Shown piece by piece: positions 25,401 to 38,084 of a stretch of DNA of 64,000 nt. A program made the position numbers and the translations under genes. The stretch covers positions 79,189,913-79,253,912 of the forward strand of contig RSEF01000003.1 of NCBI GenBank assembly GCA_003993805.1. Reading direction: 5' to 3'. Origin of the DNA: Himantopus leucocephalus. Taxonomy: Eukaryota > Chordata > Aves > Charadriiformes > Recurvirostridae. The first letter of the stretch is position 1; each line of letters opens with the position of its first letter. Below the pieces are notes generated by a model, which saw only the letters and a program-made list of their open reading frames with translations, searched no databases and was not told where the DNA came from.

Positions 25401-27500
25401 GTTTTATTGTAGGAGGTAGAAACTAGATTGCCCTAAAACAGCCCTACCTCTCCCCATATACAGATGTATATGCTCCCAGCTGTTAGTTTATAATAATGTC
25501 CTTCAGGATAACATTTGCCTATGAATACTTAAAGCTTCTGCTTTCTACATTAGATGGAAATTCATACTTTTATTCACACTTTTTTCTTAATGACCTTCTG
25601 CCATAAGAGTAATTTGCTTAGTCCACTCCAGGTGATTTTGCATGATTTGCAAATCTAATTTTTATCTTCATGTCTCACATTTGAAAATCTTTTGCCACCA
25701 TATTAATTTAACATTTTTATCTTTTACCCACTAAGACAGCTCATTGTGACCTTTAAATTCACTTACAAAGGATAACCCATTGGTTAATGTGGACCAATTG
25801 GCCTCAGTTACACACTTGGTGACAAACCATTATTTCCACCCTAGTTCTTTAATTGGCCAGAATGCTCTTTTTTATCAGATATATTAGCTGTCAGAAGTGC
25901 CTGCTAGCCTTTGCGTACTTCCTGGATAGTGTCCAGGTCATTAAAGCAACAACTTCTGTTCAAGTCTGGAATATTTATCCTGCACCAAAATCCTAACTTT
26001 CTCCCTGCTTTTAAGTAATTAAAGCCTGAAGAATGCTGGATGGGTCATTCTACAGGCGAGCCTTTTGAAATGGAAAAACTGATACGAAATCTTTCATGCT
26101 TCTTTTTCTTTTACTCATTCAGCAGTTTTGCTTCACAAATCACAATTTTATACTATTTAAATTTCGTCTGGTTGAAGTATTTTACTTTTATTTCTGCTGA
26201 ATTCTTTTGCACTACAATAAGGCAGGCACAGTTTCATGGGCAGGGAGGAATAGCAGGAGTCAAAGTGGCTGTAACCCCCAGCATATGATGGGGGAGCAGC
26301 TAGATCTCTCCATATTCATCTGTGGTCCCCCCACCACTATCTCTCCAGGGATGTGGTCTCATCAGGACTGCATCCTCTGAGGATCAGAACCAGCTTTTGA
26401 GAAAAAATAACACCCCACAACTATGGCCAGTGTTCCCACAGACCTCTACAGACCTGCATGCAAGGAACAGCCAAGCAGCTGAATCCCACCTCATCTGCTG
26501 TGGTGGAACAACTGATACATCACTTCAAAGTGCTTGGGCACTACTCGTACAACTAACATGCATGACCACATCCCTTTCTGTATTTAATGTCTAACAGAGA
26601 TGCTGGTAACATTAACAGTCCTTCATGCCTTGCACTTGTGGAGCAGTAACATCAAGATTTTTACTGCCTTGGTGCCATAAATATTCTATTCACCAGCCAA
26701 GAAGACCTGGTTAAAATAATATTTTACAATGAAAATTTATTTATTATTTTATACCACTGTGTTTATTGCCATTCATACTCAGTATTCTCTGTCAGTGACT
26801 CACAACAGAATCAAAGGATTTCTTGAAAGGAGACGTGGTAAGTGTGGTGATTCCTTTATATCTATGTAGTAAAATACTGTTCATTACAGATATATTTTGT
26901 AATATCTCTTGATATCTCCTTTATGCCAGTCTTCAACATAAAATTCCAAAGTCATCCTATGATAAAAATGGATTGACAGTCTTCAAAACATGGTAAGTCT
27001 ACTCCAGTTTTGTCAGTATTATGTGAATTTGAAAAAAGGCCTCTCTCAGTGAAAATCTGCTTTGTTACAAATACTTCTTGCAGCTTCATGTTCTTCCAGC
27101 TTTAATATTAACGATCTGTGAAGTGTAAGACTAATGTCTAAAGGTATGCCAAATGGAGATGTTATTTGAATGGCAAATGATGAAAAATTAATGTAATACT
27201 TCTATTCTTGCTTCATGTTTTTGGCTTATGAAGCAAAATCAACATATTTTTAAAGCAACATTTTTTTGCTGGATCTGTGCTTCCCATGCATGTTCCTTTT
27301 CATATTTATTTCCTATTCAGATTTGTATGATCTTTGAATAGTGGAAGAACATTTCCAGGAGAGCAGTGTTCCTGCTTTGCTGTTTGATCAGGGATCAAGC
27401 TCCACTGTTGTCTGGATTTTACTCACAAAACCCCTGTTTTTCTGTCAAAAAAAACAACCCTTAGGTAAAGTCACGGGAGCTGCATGACCTGAATGAGGCA
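22401..27500. other. Noncoding stretch, nothing recognised
   Basis: About 5 kb without a credible gene. Frames stay below 100 codons. The part at 24050-24420 is GC-rich with C and G runs (ccccccccggttggggg near 24260) and frames open on both strands. A phrase near 23020-23060 (gagaatcaatgggacctt) faintly recalls an old amniote repeat, too weakly to call. Confidence 0.45.
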
Positions 27501-30500
27501 TAAGGGCTCTACTAGACGTGCTCCCTATTGAAACCTGCAGTGTCACCTATCAGCAAGCCCTTCAATCTCCAGTATAGAGTATGTTTAAATGCTGTGTAAA
27601 TATAGCTCTCGGACTTCCATTTATCTTTGTCTCGCTTCTGCCGCGGTGCTGCCAAACAATGCTGGAAGCCGCAGCGGGGCTGAGCGTGCAGGCTTGTACA
27701 GGAGTGCATCTGCCAGCGGGCTGATTGAAACGTTCAGGAGGTGAACAACGGCCTCGCTGATGAAAAGCAAGTCCTGCAGTTCACGGAGTCTGTCTCAGCC
27801 GGAATGTGATAGGCTGCTCAGATTTTTAAGCCTACTGTATTTTTTCGTGAGCCGAGGTCTCATGTTTGTGAAGGGTCGGAAGGTGCAGTTGCATAGATTC
27901 CTTTCAGGAGGAGGCCCTTTACATGCATTTATTCTTAAGGAACAATTTTGCAGCAGCTCAAAAGAAACCGTAGCCTGGTCATTGGTTGGGGTTTTTTTCC
28001 CCCCATATGTTATCTGTTATCTCAGAATTGCCTTTCGTTTTGGCATCTAAAGCTGGTACAGATATTTTTTCTGAGGACATGGATTTTAGGTCTGTTATGT
28101 TTTCTTGTTTTGTTAATGGAAAAACAGTCTACTTGTGGCACAACCATTGAATGAGACTATTTCAAAGGCAGGAAAACCAAACTCTAAAAAATAGGTTATG
28201 CAACAGCTGAGATTGTTTGAAAACCTCTGAATTTTTACTCCTCATAGTTATCTGCAGTAAGCCTTACTTCCATGGCTGCATTTTGTGCCACAAGACTGAT
28301 GCTACAATCAGCCAAGAGATTTTGAAACAAGCTTGTGTTAAAAGAAAAAGGCGAGTCTCTGGATGACTTCTGCCTCATCTGCTATGAAAGTGGTGGGTAG
28401 TAATGAAGCAGTGGATCTCAAGCAGAAGAGAGGGTTTCCAGGCTGTGGTAGTCTTTTCAGTCCTCTTTGATGCCAACAGTGTTGCGAAAACTAAGTTTGT
28501 TTTTGGAACATGAAGATACACCCATGAGGAGCATCTTGCAAGCCATGAGAGAATCAGAAAATTTGCCTTTGGACCAGAATGTGAACAACATTTAAAAAAT
28601 AAAACAACAACATATAGAAAATAAAGCACGCCAAACAAAGGAGAGGAAATTAAACTGCACAGAGAAAAAACTTGCTGAGATAGTTGGTCGTCTTCACCCA
28701 ATTTGTTATGTACCTTGGGCGGGCAAGGGAAAATTTGGCTTGGGGTATTGAACACATAACTTAATGCTCCTTCATATATTCTCTTTGGAAGTCAAATGCA
28801 TTCAACATGAATACTTTAGCTCAGTGGTACACAAAATCCAAATGATAATGAATAAAAAAGAAAATTAAGAAGTCACAAGAAAAACCCCATGCCAGCATGC
28901 TTAATAATTCAATTATAAAAACCCAGACTTGTATATTAGAGGGTATATATTAATTGCAGCTTTTAAAAGACTTAGGCATGAGAATATTTAGAATAACTGC
29001 AAAAAACAGATCTTGTATAGAAAAGTCATGCATGCTGCCAAATTTGAAGGCACCACTCCAGAGCATTTGCATGAAAGTTCCTCAAATAAATGATTTTTTT
29101 TTAACACAGGAAAACAGTCATTCTACTAACCTGTCCTGAGCATCAGCTGAGTCATTTTTAATTGAATTCTTTCAGCTCAGCCATCCTGAAATAAGGCATT
29201 GAATGAAAAATTTCCACTCACACGATTACAGTATGTATGTCAGCTGAAAACAGAACCTGTCCGTAGAGAGGATCAACGTACCCTAAGCGTAGCTGGGGCT
29301 TTCACTGTTACGTTTCTGCAGGTGGTGAGTACTTAGATTGGATCTTCCCAGCTGTTGGGGTACAATCCCATTCAGCCATCAGCTCCAAAAGGACGTGCTT
29401 CCAGAAGCTGAGGAGCAATGCTTTAAACAGTGGCACCATTGCTTTCCATGGAGCTGAACGCAGTACTGCATCTCTGAGACAAGAGAGGTGGAGGACTATG
29501 ACTCAAAATGTCCATTTTTAGCACCAAATATGGAACTCAAGTTTTGTCTCAAATGTAGTTATTCATTATTTCCACTGCACAAGCTGATCAGAAATTGAAT
29601 TGAGGAGACTCTCGTAGGCAATTATAAACTATCTTCTAAATTATCTTCTTGCAAAGAAGGGGAATAAATCTCCTTCAGTGAAAGCAAGATAAAACCAGGG
29701 TTAATTTTATGCCAGCTGGGTCCACAATAGTTTACTCTTCTGCTTGTCAGCTGAACTGCTGGTATGTGATTTGTAATGTATTAGTCCTGCAGCCTCTCAG
29801 GATACGTATGTGCAATGTGCTGGTATTCCAGCACTGTGTTTGATATTAAACCGGCCCTGGATAAAATCGGCACTAAAGGTAGGAATGACAGCAGCGTTTG
29901 TCAGTGCCAAGCTTGGTGTCTACAGCCTCCTCAACATTGTTAGCGGTTGAGCTCTTGGCTTGTTTGGCTGCTTTTTAAACATGCTCAGCCTTATGAACTC
30001 TTCTGGATATCAAATTGCAGCCGATAATCTGCCGCTTGGAGCTCAAAACATTTGGTGGGATTTTACGGAGACCTGACGTAAGTAAAGTACCACGGAAATC
30101 AGGTGCAAACCGCTGACTTTGCCAAGAAAACAGCTTTAAGAACAAGTGTCATGTTTGGAAGGGGAGAACGTAATCTGGGGACAATCTTTGTCCATTTCTC
30201 TGTTTGTCATTTCTGATCTGTGTTAATATTCATCCTAACCCGGCCCCGGTGGGAAATTACTATGCATTTGCTCTAAATCGGTCAAAACTCCTGAACCAAC
30301 CATATGGTGTGAATCCCTGTTTGTCTGGTAGCGCAGAGTCTATCTTTCACAGCCCTGATGCACATACAAAACTGTCTGCTTTCACTGCTTCCTAGCAGTG
30401 TTGTAAATATAACTGAACTTGTGAAAGAAACAAGGTGTTAATTGATGGTGTACATATTCGCCCTCATAAACGTCTGCTCCTAAACTACTTTTCCCGGTTT

Positions 30501-32034
30501 CTAAGGAAACCCTTATTCCTTAAAACGGCCAAGATTCTCGCTCACAATACAGTTTAAATTCTTAATCATCTAAAGCACTTTTCGCTGTGAGGGGAAAGGT
30601 GTAGATACAGCCCATCTGTATATTCAACAGTTACTTTGAACTGGGAGGAAGGGAAGATTTTTGTCGCCGCTGACTGTAGGAAACCATCAATTCGCACATT
30701 ATGGGAAATGTGATACCGTATTTTCAACTCCAGCTCCTGACTTTCTTAATTAAGACTGTGCTAGACATGCCAGAAGAAGGGGTCTGTGTGTCTGATCACG
30801 TGCAGGCAGTTAAAAAAGGTTGCGTGTGGTTGCTTCACTTGTCTTACGGGTTCATTTTATAAAGTTATGCAGCTATGGGTCGGCATCGCAGCAGAAAGGC
30901 CGTCGTTGTTAACCGCGGTACCTTCCCTTCAGTCAGGGCTCGTGTCCCTTTGCTTCCCCACCACATCCCACAAGCCAGGTCGAAGCAGAGTTATCACACC
31001 CAAGGGGCCAAAGCTGGGGACCAGCCGCCCCTTGATGCATCCCTGGGCAGTGGATCCTCCTGTTTTTGTCCCCAGCCTAAATTCCACTAATTTAAATTAA
31101 CTCCCTAGGCTAATGTTCTCACACGAGCAATTCCTGTGTTGGTCAAAACGAGATTAAGGTTTCTAAATAAGAGCGTGTGTCTATTATGCTATAGTTGATT
31201 TGCATTTAAAAAGTATATGGGAACCTCTGTAACTCAGACAATGCAACCACTGTAGCAAAAGCCAGATCAAAAAGATGGAGCCCAGATCTGAACAGACCTG
31301 GTAGGATAGAAACCTCAGCTGGTGAGCATGTAAGTCACGTACCTGCTGACCTACACTCCACAGTGCAGCTATCTGCCCCTCTTGAAACACTGCACATCCT
31401 TCAGGCTACTTGGGCATGTGCTGATCCCTTCCCTTAACGGGGGCATAGGGAGGGATGCTCGGGAAAGCCACTGAGGGCTTTTGCTGCCCAGAAGTGACCG
31501 TTGCTGTTGTATTAATCCTTCTCCTCACAAAACTGCATGACATAGTCTAATAATCATCCCTTTTTTATTGCAAGCAAAGCTTCAGGTAAAAAATACGAAG
31601 AACTGTGATACTGTATTTCCAAATCATTGCTGAAAAAGGAGACCTGCGGAGCCATATCCTTGGCTCTGCCAGTGCCCTTAAGACTCCCAGGGCCATACAA
31701 GGGTGAGCAATGCCCGCTGGCCCTCAGGGCCCTCACAGTTTCAAGGCTTAAACTGAGGTGCCCTGTATTTTGGTGGCACAGAATCCAACTGGCGTTGCTT
31801 TATTTTTCCCATGCACTGCTACTCCTTCCCAATTCGGTTTTAGATTAAAAACGAAATAGGTAGCATGTTATTTTTGCTGGGATTATGTTTTTCCCCAGAG
31901 AAAAAAGGGAATTGTCTGGACTTCATCATAATGACTGAGTCACTGCCAAGAAGGTTACAAAACCATGTGGATAAACCTGCCCGATTGCAGGTGGACAACT
32001 TGTTGTTGTTGTTATCAAATAACTCTCCATCAGT
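27501..32034. other. Noncoding stretch, nothing recognised
   Basis: No credible gene. The longest frame is 126 codons on the minus strand at 28375-28755, with no domain. Parts at 27700-27830 and 29800-30600 are non-repetitive and enhancer-like in texture, without further support. A short GTT run lies at 32000-32012. Confidence 0.45.
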
Positions 32035-32415
32035 CCTGTCTTTCAGCCTCCCCACTCAACAACTGCCTTGGTAGAAATTACTGAACACATTTTCACTGCC
32101 ATAAAAATTGGCCAGAGCTATATTTCTGGATTCCAAGAAAGCTTTTGACAGCCAACCATGATACTTTATGTAATAAGTTGTCAGCATACTGTGTATCACC
32201 TAACGCTGTCACTTGGCTTAGGTCAAAGCTGTCAAATTGCCAACAAAATATTGTTACTAGAAGCACTAAATCTTCTTTTCAGCCTAGTCCTGTTGGGGTC
32301 CATCAGACATAGTCCTTGGTCTGTTATTGTTTATGCTGTGTATAAATGACCTACCGCATGAATATGCATGAAAAACAACGCTTACATATATGTAGACAAC
32401 ATTTCCAGCAGATGC
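32035..32415 (+). pseudogene. Decayed LINE reverse-transcriptase fragment
   Basis: Translated pieces keep the order of non-LTR reverse-transcriptase motifs. A block near 32045-32120 looks like the upstream 'STTxALVEIxEHIxxAIxxGQ' region. FLDSKKAFDSQP at 32123-32158 is the catalytic motif A, with its Asp in an FLD/AFD setting. A GVxQxxVLG-like block near 32295-32320 is motif B. MLCINDLP at 32333-32356 is the usual IND(L) block. AYIYVDN at 32380-32400 is motif C, with the YADD Asp pair changed to DN. Stops (TGA right after motif A, TAG in motif B) and at least one frameshift break it. The INDLP wording points to the CR1/Jockey side rather than RTE or L1. It is much older than the CR1 end at 15.8 kb and cannot encode an active enzyme. 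It could be an old CR1 or another CR1-like lineage. Confidence 0.75.
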
Positions 32416-33265
32416 TGCAGTCAGATTTTTAAAAGATCTGTGAACCGGTAGTGGGGGACCGCTTATGGTCTTGCTTATGGTTTTAAAAGCACACATATAA
32501 AATGTTTCAGCACGGGGTCCAGACTTTGAGCTTCGCCTTTATAGTTGCAGGTTACATTTATGTTGTACGTTTAATTAACATCTGAGTTATAGATTTGACC
32601 CTTTGACTATAAAAGCCCCAACTGAATTATGAAAAACTCACACAACCCTGCGGGGAGAAGCCAAGAGACGAGAGGTGAGAGAGACACCTGAGAGGGGCGT
32701 TTGGGAGCTGCTCTACCTGGGATGCAGCTACGCATCCCTGGGATGCAGCCCCGATGCAGCTAGTTTCTGGGGACTTCTTTTCCTTTCTTCTGGGCTGTGG
32801 TGTAACTTTTGCTCAGCTGACTCTGGAGGTGGGGAAAGGAGGGGAGGAGGAGGGAGAGCTTGTAATCAGGACAAGACCACAAATCCTGAACTGTGGGTAC
32901 AATGCTCACAGTGCGAGGCTGGCTTTGGTAAAAAGAAACAATTTTGTCTCCGTTATATAAAAAGAAGACTTAAAGGGACCAAAGCAGTGCATTGTCTTCT
33001 CTTTTCTCAAATATCTCTAATCAACCTTTTAAAAACCAGCCTTTCCAAAGCACTCCACACAAACAAGTACTCTCAGAAGCAGGGAGGTGTTTTAAGGATG
33101 TGCAGACGTCCGTCATAGCCCATACACCCCGCAAAGAGTGCAAAACAATATTGCGCTGTCTTGCCATCAGTTTGACAGCGAGTGCAGGGAGGTGAGCACC
33201 AGCACCAGCGTGATTTCTTCTCCACGCCTGAAAATCTTGCAGTCTGCTTCTGATTTCATGTGCAT
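32416..33265. other. Noncoding stretch, nothing recognised
   Basis: A plus-strand frame of 147 codons (32675-33118) crosses a G/A-rich patch (gaggtggggaaaggagggga, about 32826-32845) and has low-complexity Gly/Arg composition. I take it as chance. It may include uncharacterised remains of the LINE relic's 3' part. Confidence 0.4.
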
Positions 33266-33269
33266 TGGT

Positions 33270-33362
33270 ACTAAAACTTTACATCGATGAAACCCCTTTA
33301 CCATTAGTGGGAGTAATTCTCCTTTAAACTGGAATGAGCAAGAACTGAGTCAGGCTCTTGGA
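33270..33362. mobile_element. Ancient amniote interspersed repeat relic
   Basis: cattagtgggagtaattctc, ctttaaactggaatgagc and gaactgagtcaggctctt follow, in order, the common amniote repeat blocks 'caatgggagttactcctga', 'tttacactggtgtaagc' and 'gagcagaatcaggcccttgg'. The copy is diverged and I cannot name the family with certainty. It is probably of the same broad class as the one at 20.6 kb. Confidence 0.45.
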
Positions 33363-33905
33363 GAAAGTACAGCAGTGAGAAATTCTTACATGTCATCATG
33401 ATGTATCATATAGGAACAGAAGAGAGCAAGCTAGCCAGAAATTCAGGCCAGGAGTTTCGAAAGTAACCAAGGAGTTGAGGCTCCCCGGTTCCTAGATGCC
33501 TGGTGTAAGGCTCTATAAAAGGTCTTACTTTCCATAACGCTGAGCACGAACAGCGTCTGAAAATTAAGTTCATTTAGGACATCAAAAGTCAATACTGAAA
33601 GGCTGATTTAGCTTAAAAGAAAAAATAAAGCTCAGACACCTTTGCAAACGGGATGGGAGGCCTCATTGCATCCTCGTGCCAGTTCATGCACCCTTGCAGA
33701 AGTATCCTCCATCTAAGATGTCTACACTCCTCATCCCAGCAGCTGTATCTGTACTGCTAAACCAAACAGGCTCAGGAGATGTTCTCTGGCTCCGCGGCTC
33801 AGAAAGACACACAGCCTTACCAGCTGCATGGCACGAGGCTCTGGCTGTCTCTCGGGCCCTGCGGGATGCTCCTACAGGTCTAGATATAAATGCGGCATCC
33901 TGGTT

Positions 33906-34009
33906 GTGTCATTGCTGTATTTGGCACTGAATCGTGAGGGTCTGCAGCCCATTATGTNGTGTCATTGCTGTATTTGGCACTGAATCATGAGGGTCTGCAG
34001 CCTGTGATG
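33906..34009. repeat. Duplicated flanks around a single N, assembly scar
   Basis: About 52 bases at 33906-33957 are repeated at 33959-34009 with a few differences clustered at the end, and a single N lies at 33958. As at 18.3 kb, this is the signature of overlapping contig ends joined without merging. The open frames crossing it are meaningless. Confidence 0.85.
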
Positions 34010-36206
34010 CCAATGTTTTTGTCACCGGAACCCCTCGCAGGCTCTGTGTGTGAGGACAGGCGGGACGTTGGAGAGAGCATCCTGGACACCTACAGGACAG
34101 AGGGGGCCAAACCTGGTGCACCCTCCCCTGATAGCCCCAGCCGGGCGCATGGGCCAGCTGCTTCCCAGCACTCCTCGAGGGAGAGGAGCTGGCACGTACC
34201 CAGACCGCACCAAGGTGTGGGTTAACAGCTAATAGCTAAGTAGCCTGGATGGCCAGCAGTCAAGCCTGCTCCTTAGCCCTGCTTTATTTAACAGCATAGA
34301 TACAGCCTTTGACAACTTGATTGTTGCTTTCAGAGCGAGCGCAAGGCTCCTGGAATTGTCCGCGGGGTGTAACGTGCGACTGAGGCTCATGGATCACTCT
34401 CCAGTGCAATCCAGGCATGACATGGCCCGCGGACCCCTCCGCCGCTGCCCACGGCTCCCCGGGAGCCCAGCCTGACACTTGCAGTAATTTGTGCCTAATC
34501 CTGGGGTTGCTTGAGAGATGAACAAAAGGATGAAATCATCTTATTTGGCAGCTTTATATATGACTGGGAAGAAAAAACCCAAACTCAAGTCCCTTTTTTC
34601 CCTTTAATATAAAGCAACTGTTAGGACCATTTACATATCTATACATTTAGGTCTTTATTGCTTTGGTTAATGATTTGATTTAAATGGCAGCAAAGGTTCT
34701 ACCAACTCCACACTATTGATTATGTGGTCAATAACTGGATACAATTATTATGCCAAAATGCACTCTTATATGAATGCTGATGTGAAGGCGTTTCAAAATA
34801 TAAAGCGGCAGTGGATATGTTGTGACTCAGAGCAGGGAATCAAAGTCACAGCATGGGATGGCAATAAAGAAAAGAACACAGTAATGAGGAGAAAAGTCTA
34901 AGAGAGAAAAAAAGGCAGCACTTGACAGACTCTTTGCAAGTTAGAAAACAAGCAGTTCTGAGAGCCGCATCATTAACGAAGCCTAGTTTACTATGAAACT
35001 GTGTCCTATATTCCTATTCCCCTCCTCCTCCCCAGCAACCATCCCAAATCCTCGCCATGTTCCCTATGGCCTCAATACCCTCCCACAACATTCTCCCCTT
35101 GTCCCCTCGTCCTCCGTCTCCACTGGCACTGTCATCTCTCTGGCATCCCCCATGCCACCCAAGCGGCAGCGTGCATCCCAGCTGGTCCTGAGGGATGAGG
35201 GTGCCAGTGAGCACCTCCTGCTTGGTCAGCTGGCAACCAAACCCCACAGATAGCTGCTGGGCTCAGGCTTCTGCTGCTGAGCTCCTCCCCGAGGAAATCT
35301 CCAGCACAGCATTTCCTTGGATCCCTCTTCCCTTTGCAGATGCTGCTTTTCCCAGTTTCTAATAAACTCACGTATCTGAGAGCTGTACTCAGTAAAACTT
35401 GTTTACATCAGTCATCAGTGGATTAAAGACATTATGAAGGATGGGATGGGTAGAATCTGAGTCAGTACAGATTTAAGGCTTTTTTTTCCTTGCAAAACTG
35501 GAAAACTGGATCAGAATCTCTGTCCTGTATCTACTTTTCCAAAGAAGAGCTACAACAAACAGCTCTGACCAAAGGTCTCAGCTATAGCCTCTTTCAAATG
35601 TTCATTTTCCCTTTAAAGAAATATCAGGTTAGCTACATTCTGTGATAACATAAAGACCACATAAATAAAGATCAACAACTAAAAGTCAGCCTCAGTTTCC
35701 CTCAGGAATTGGTACACCATGGAAAAAGTAATGCTGCTGTCTATTAAAACTGCAGCTGTGTGTACAGCTCAGTCCGAGCCGTGGCTTGTAGCTTTATTCC
35801 TCATTTTAACTGTGACTTGCGGAGTCGGGAGGCTCCGACTCTTTCATCCCACGGTGTCTGGTGATAACCGAGGCAGATACGGTGTGAGAAATAATCAGCA
35901 GGTTTCAGTGTTCACAGCGACCTGGGACTCTGCGCAGGACTGCTTGATGGCATAATTAAAAGCCTAATTCAGAGACCAGAATTAAAGTTCAGCTGCCACT
36001 TTTACCCTTTTCCCCTGCCTTTGAACCTTTAGTTTTGCTATGTTAATAATCTTCTAAGAGAATTCCTATGGATTTTTTTGTATTTCTTTAAAATGACAGG
36101 AATAGTCCTATTCCGCTACGTACCTAGATGTGTTAGCACCAATGCACCTGGGGCTGTTCAGGAGTTACAACTTGAGATTGAACTTTCTGCCTCATTTAAT
36201 GTAAAA
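34010..36206. other. Noncoding stretch, nothing recognised
   Basis: GC-richer at 34030-34470, with frames open on both strands. C/T-rich sequence lies at 35015-35140. At 35685-35700 a short cagcctcagtttccctcag resembles the MIR core phrase but the neighbouring sequence does not support a call. No gene is seen. Confidence 0.4.
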
Positions 36207-36250
36207 TTCCCTGAGTTATATGGATAAATTTCCTGCGTTATATGGCTAAA
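36207..36250. repeat. Imperfect 22-bp tandem duplication
   Basis: Two adjacent 22-base copies (36207-36228 and 36229-36250) differ at three positions and share gttatatgg in the middle. There is no N between them, so unlike the single-N scars this looks like a genuine small tandem duplication. Confidence 0.8.
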
Positions 36251-37589
36251 ACTTGGACACTGGCAGTGACAAGCATCTCTGGCAGCTTAGTGGAAGTTTT
36301 TCCATACAACTCCAATAACCATTGAGAAAAGCAGGGTGTGATTTACATACTCCTACACCAGGCATTCCCACAGAACCGCTAGGCTGTGATCACAGCACGT
36401 TATTAAATGCAGAGAGCATGCAAAAAAAGACATTTAAAAAAAAAAACCCTTACCATTTTTTCAAATCACAGCTAATTTCCACCAGCTGACAGGAAGCACA
36501 TTTTGCTCTCCTACACATCCTCTTTCTCAAAAGTGTCCAGTTTCTGTTTGTTTTGACAGGGTTGGTCTCATTTTAAAAAGTGTTGGGTTTTTTTAAAGTT
36601 TAAAAAATGCCCAAGCCAACTAATTTTCCAAATAAATGGATAAATAAATAATTACAGAATTGAGAAAACACTGACAGTTACAAAGGAGGAGGTAAAGAGC
36701 AACAAAATTAGAAGCAGGTGAAAAGGTGGAGATGGCTACACAGTCCTAACTGCAGGTGTTACGTATAGGTTTGTTTATGAACATGTTCAACATATATGCA
36801 TATAGCACGTTTTGGGGTAATGACGGCCATATGGCGAAGTGTGGAACTGCGAGGGAAGTCCTGGAGCACTGACAATACGACTGAAACGTGTGTGTATTTG
36901 ACCACCTCATTGACTCCCTGACAATCCATCCATCTCTGCTGAAGCTCATGAGATGTTCCAAACCTCTAAACAGATTAAGGCTTTTCTTTTAAACTAATCT
37001 ACTAGAGCATTTCTTTTGTATTTCCTGCTCAAGGATCCGGACAGATGCTTTATATCATTGGGAAGGAAACCTCTCCTTCCCAAAGATGCAGAGGTTACCA
37101 GAGTCACAGAGGAGGCTGAGGCTCCCTCTGAGCCTGGGAGGAATGTGGGGGAATGGACTTTCAATGCAGGACAATTTTATGTGCTGAAAATCTATTGTAG
37201 GCCATCTTAAACAGCTTTTATGGATTCTTCTGAGTTGTGTATCCATATTATTTGCTTTGTGGCTAAAATATAGTTCAAGGTTATGGATCCACATTGAAGT
37301 TTAATAGTTACTTCAACTTCAGAAGTATTTGTTTGACTTGTGTCTCCCTCTCCCAATGTCATAGAAGTTCAAATACTGCTGCAGCAATATTTTAAGGCAG
37401 AAAACTGAGTTAAAAATTTGAGGCCAACAGGTCAAACATTCTATCATTAAAAAAAAAAAAGAAAGAAGGAAAGTTGAGCATCTACTTCTTAAAAGATATT
37501 CAGAAGACCACCAGATCTCATGCAGGAACTTGCTCTTTAGAAGACGTGTGTTTTAAAAATGCAAAAGAAGAATCTTAATCAAAGAAAGC
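36251..37589. other. Noncoding stretch, nothing recognised
   Basis: A-rich runs lie at about 36436-36446 and 37449-37460. No credible open frame, RNA gene or repeat. Confidence 0.5.
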
Positions 37590-37942
37590 TCAATTCATTC
37601 CCTTTCCCCCCTTTTTAAAAGAAAATAAAATATGAAAATCCGAATTGAAGAGTGTGTCTATGAGACACTGGAAGATGCTACCCAAGGGTGTTCGCTGTAG
37701 AGAGGAGGATAGCTGTATTAAAATGAATAATTTTGTGGGGAAAGGATAGAGAGTTGTTGCTGTAAGAAAAAAATCTTTTTGATTGACATGAGAAATTGCT
37801 GCCACATGAAACAGTTCATCTTCTTTGAAGGGCTCTTTTGTCAGTGAGGTCAGGTCAAAGAGGTTTGAAAGGTCCTCATCAAAGGAAGTTGCCTTTCTAG
37901 GCCCAGTGCATTCCCTTGCTGGAGTAGTCTTGGCTTCAGGAA
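37590..37942 (-). other. Unrecognised minus-strand open frame with acidic segment
   Basis: A 164-codon minus-strand frame ends at 37590. Its middle part follows a good acceptor (cttcccacatctccatacag, exon start 37942) and includes KATSFDEDLSNLFDLTSLTK, then an EPFKEDEL stretch. This is an acidic, leucine/phenylalanine-spaced segment that reads more like real protein than most frames here. After about 37790 the frame becomes Phe/Thr-rich and looks noncoding. No convincing donor follows. If it is an exon it starts in phase 1, which does not fit directly onto the phase-0 end of the candidate exon at 43.1 kb. I do not recognise the protein. Chance is the main alternative. Confidence 0.18.
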
Positions 37943-38084
37943 CTGTATGGAGATGTGGGAAGCCGGGGGATGGCAGCTGCATAGCTAAGCAACCGCGGCT
38001 GGCTGAGCCATGAATCAACACTGTCACCTGCTGTGGGCAAGATAATGTCCTCGTCGCCCAGGCCAGTGGAAAACTGCTGCACAT

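Noticed and set aside
28375..28755. 126-codon minus-strand frame with hydrophobic residues
   Set aside because: T-rich antisense DNA makes hydrophobic frames by chance, and no splice or domain support exists.
32675..33118. 147-codon plus-strand frame
   Set aside because: It crosses a G/A-rich low-complexity patch, shows no domain, and its composition looks random.
33909..34121. Frames running through the single N at 33958
   Set aside because: They span an artificial duplication and cannot be real.
35640..35760. Possible MIR core (cagcctcagtttccctcag)
   Set aside because: Only about 19 bases fit. The following blocks are missing.
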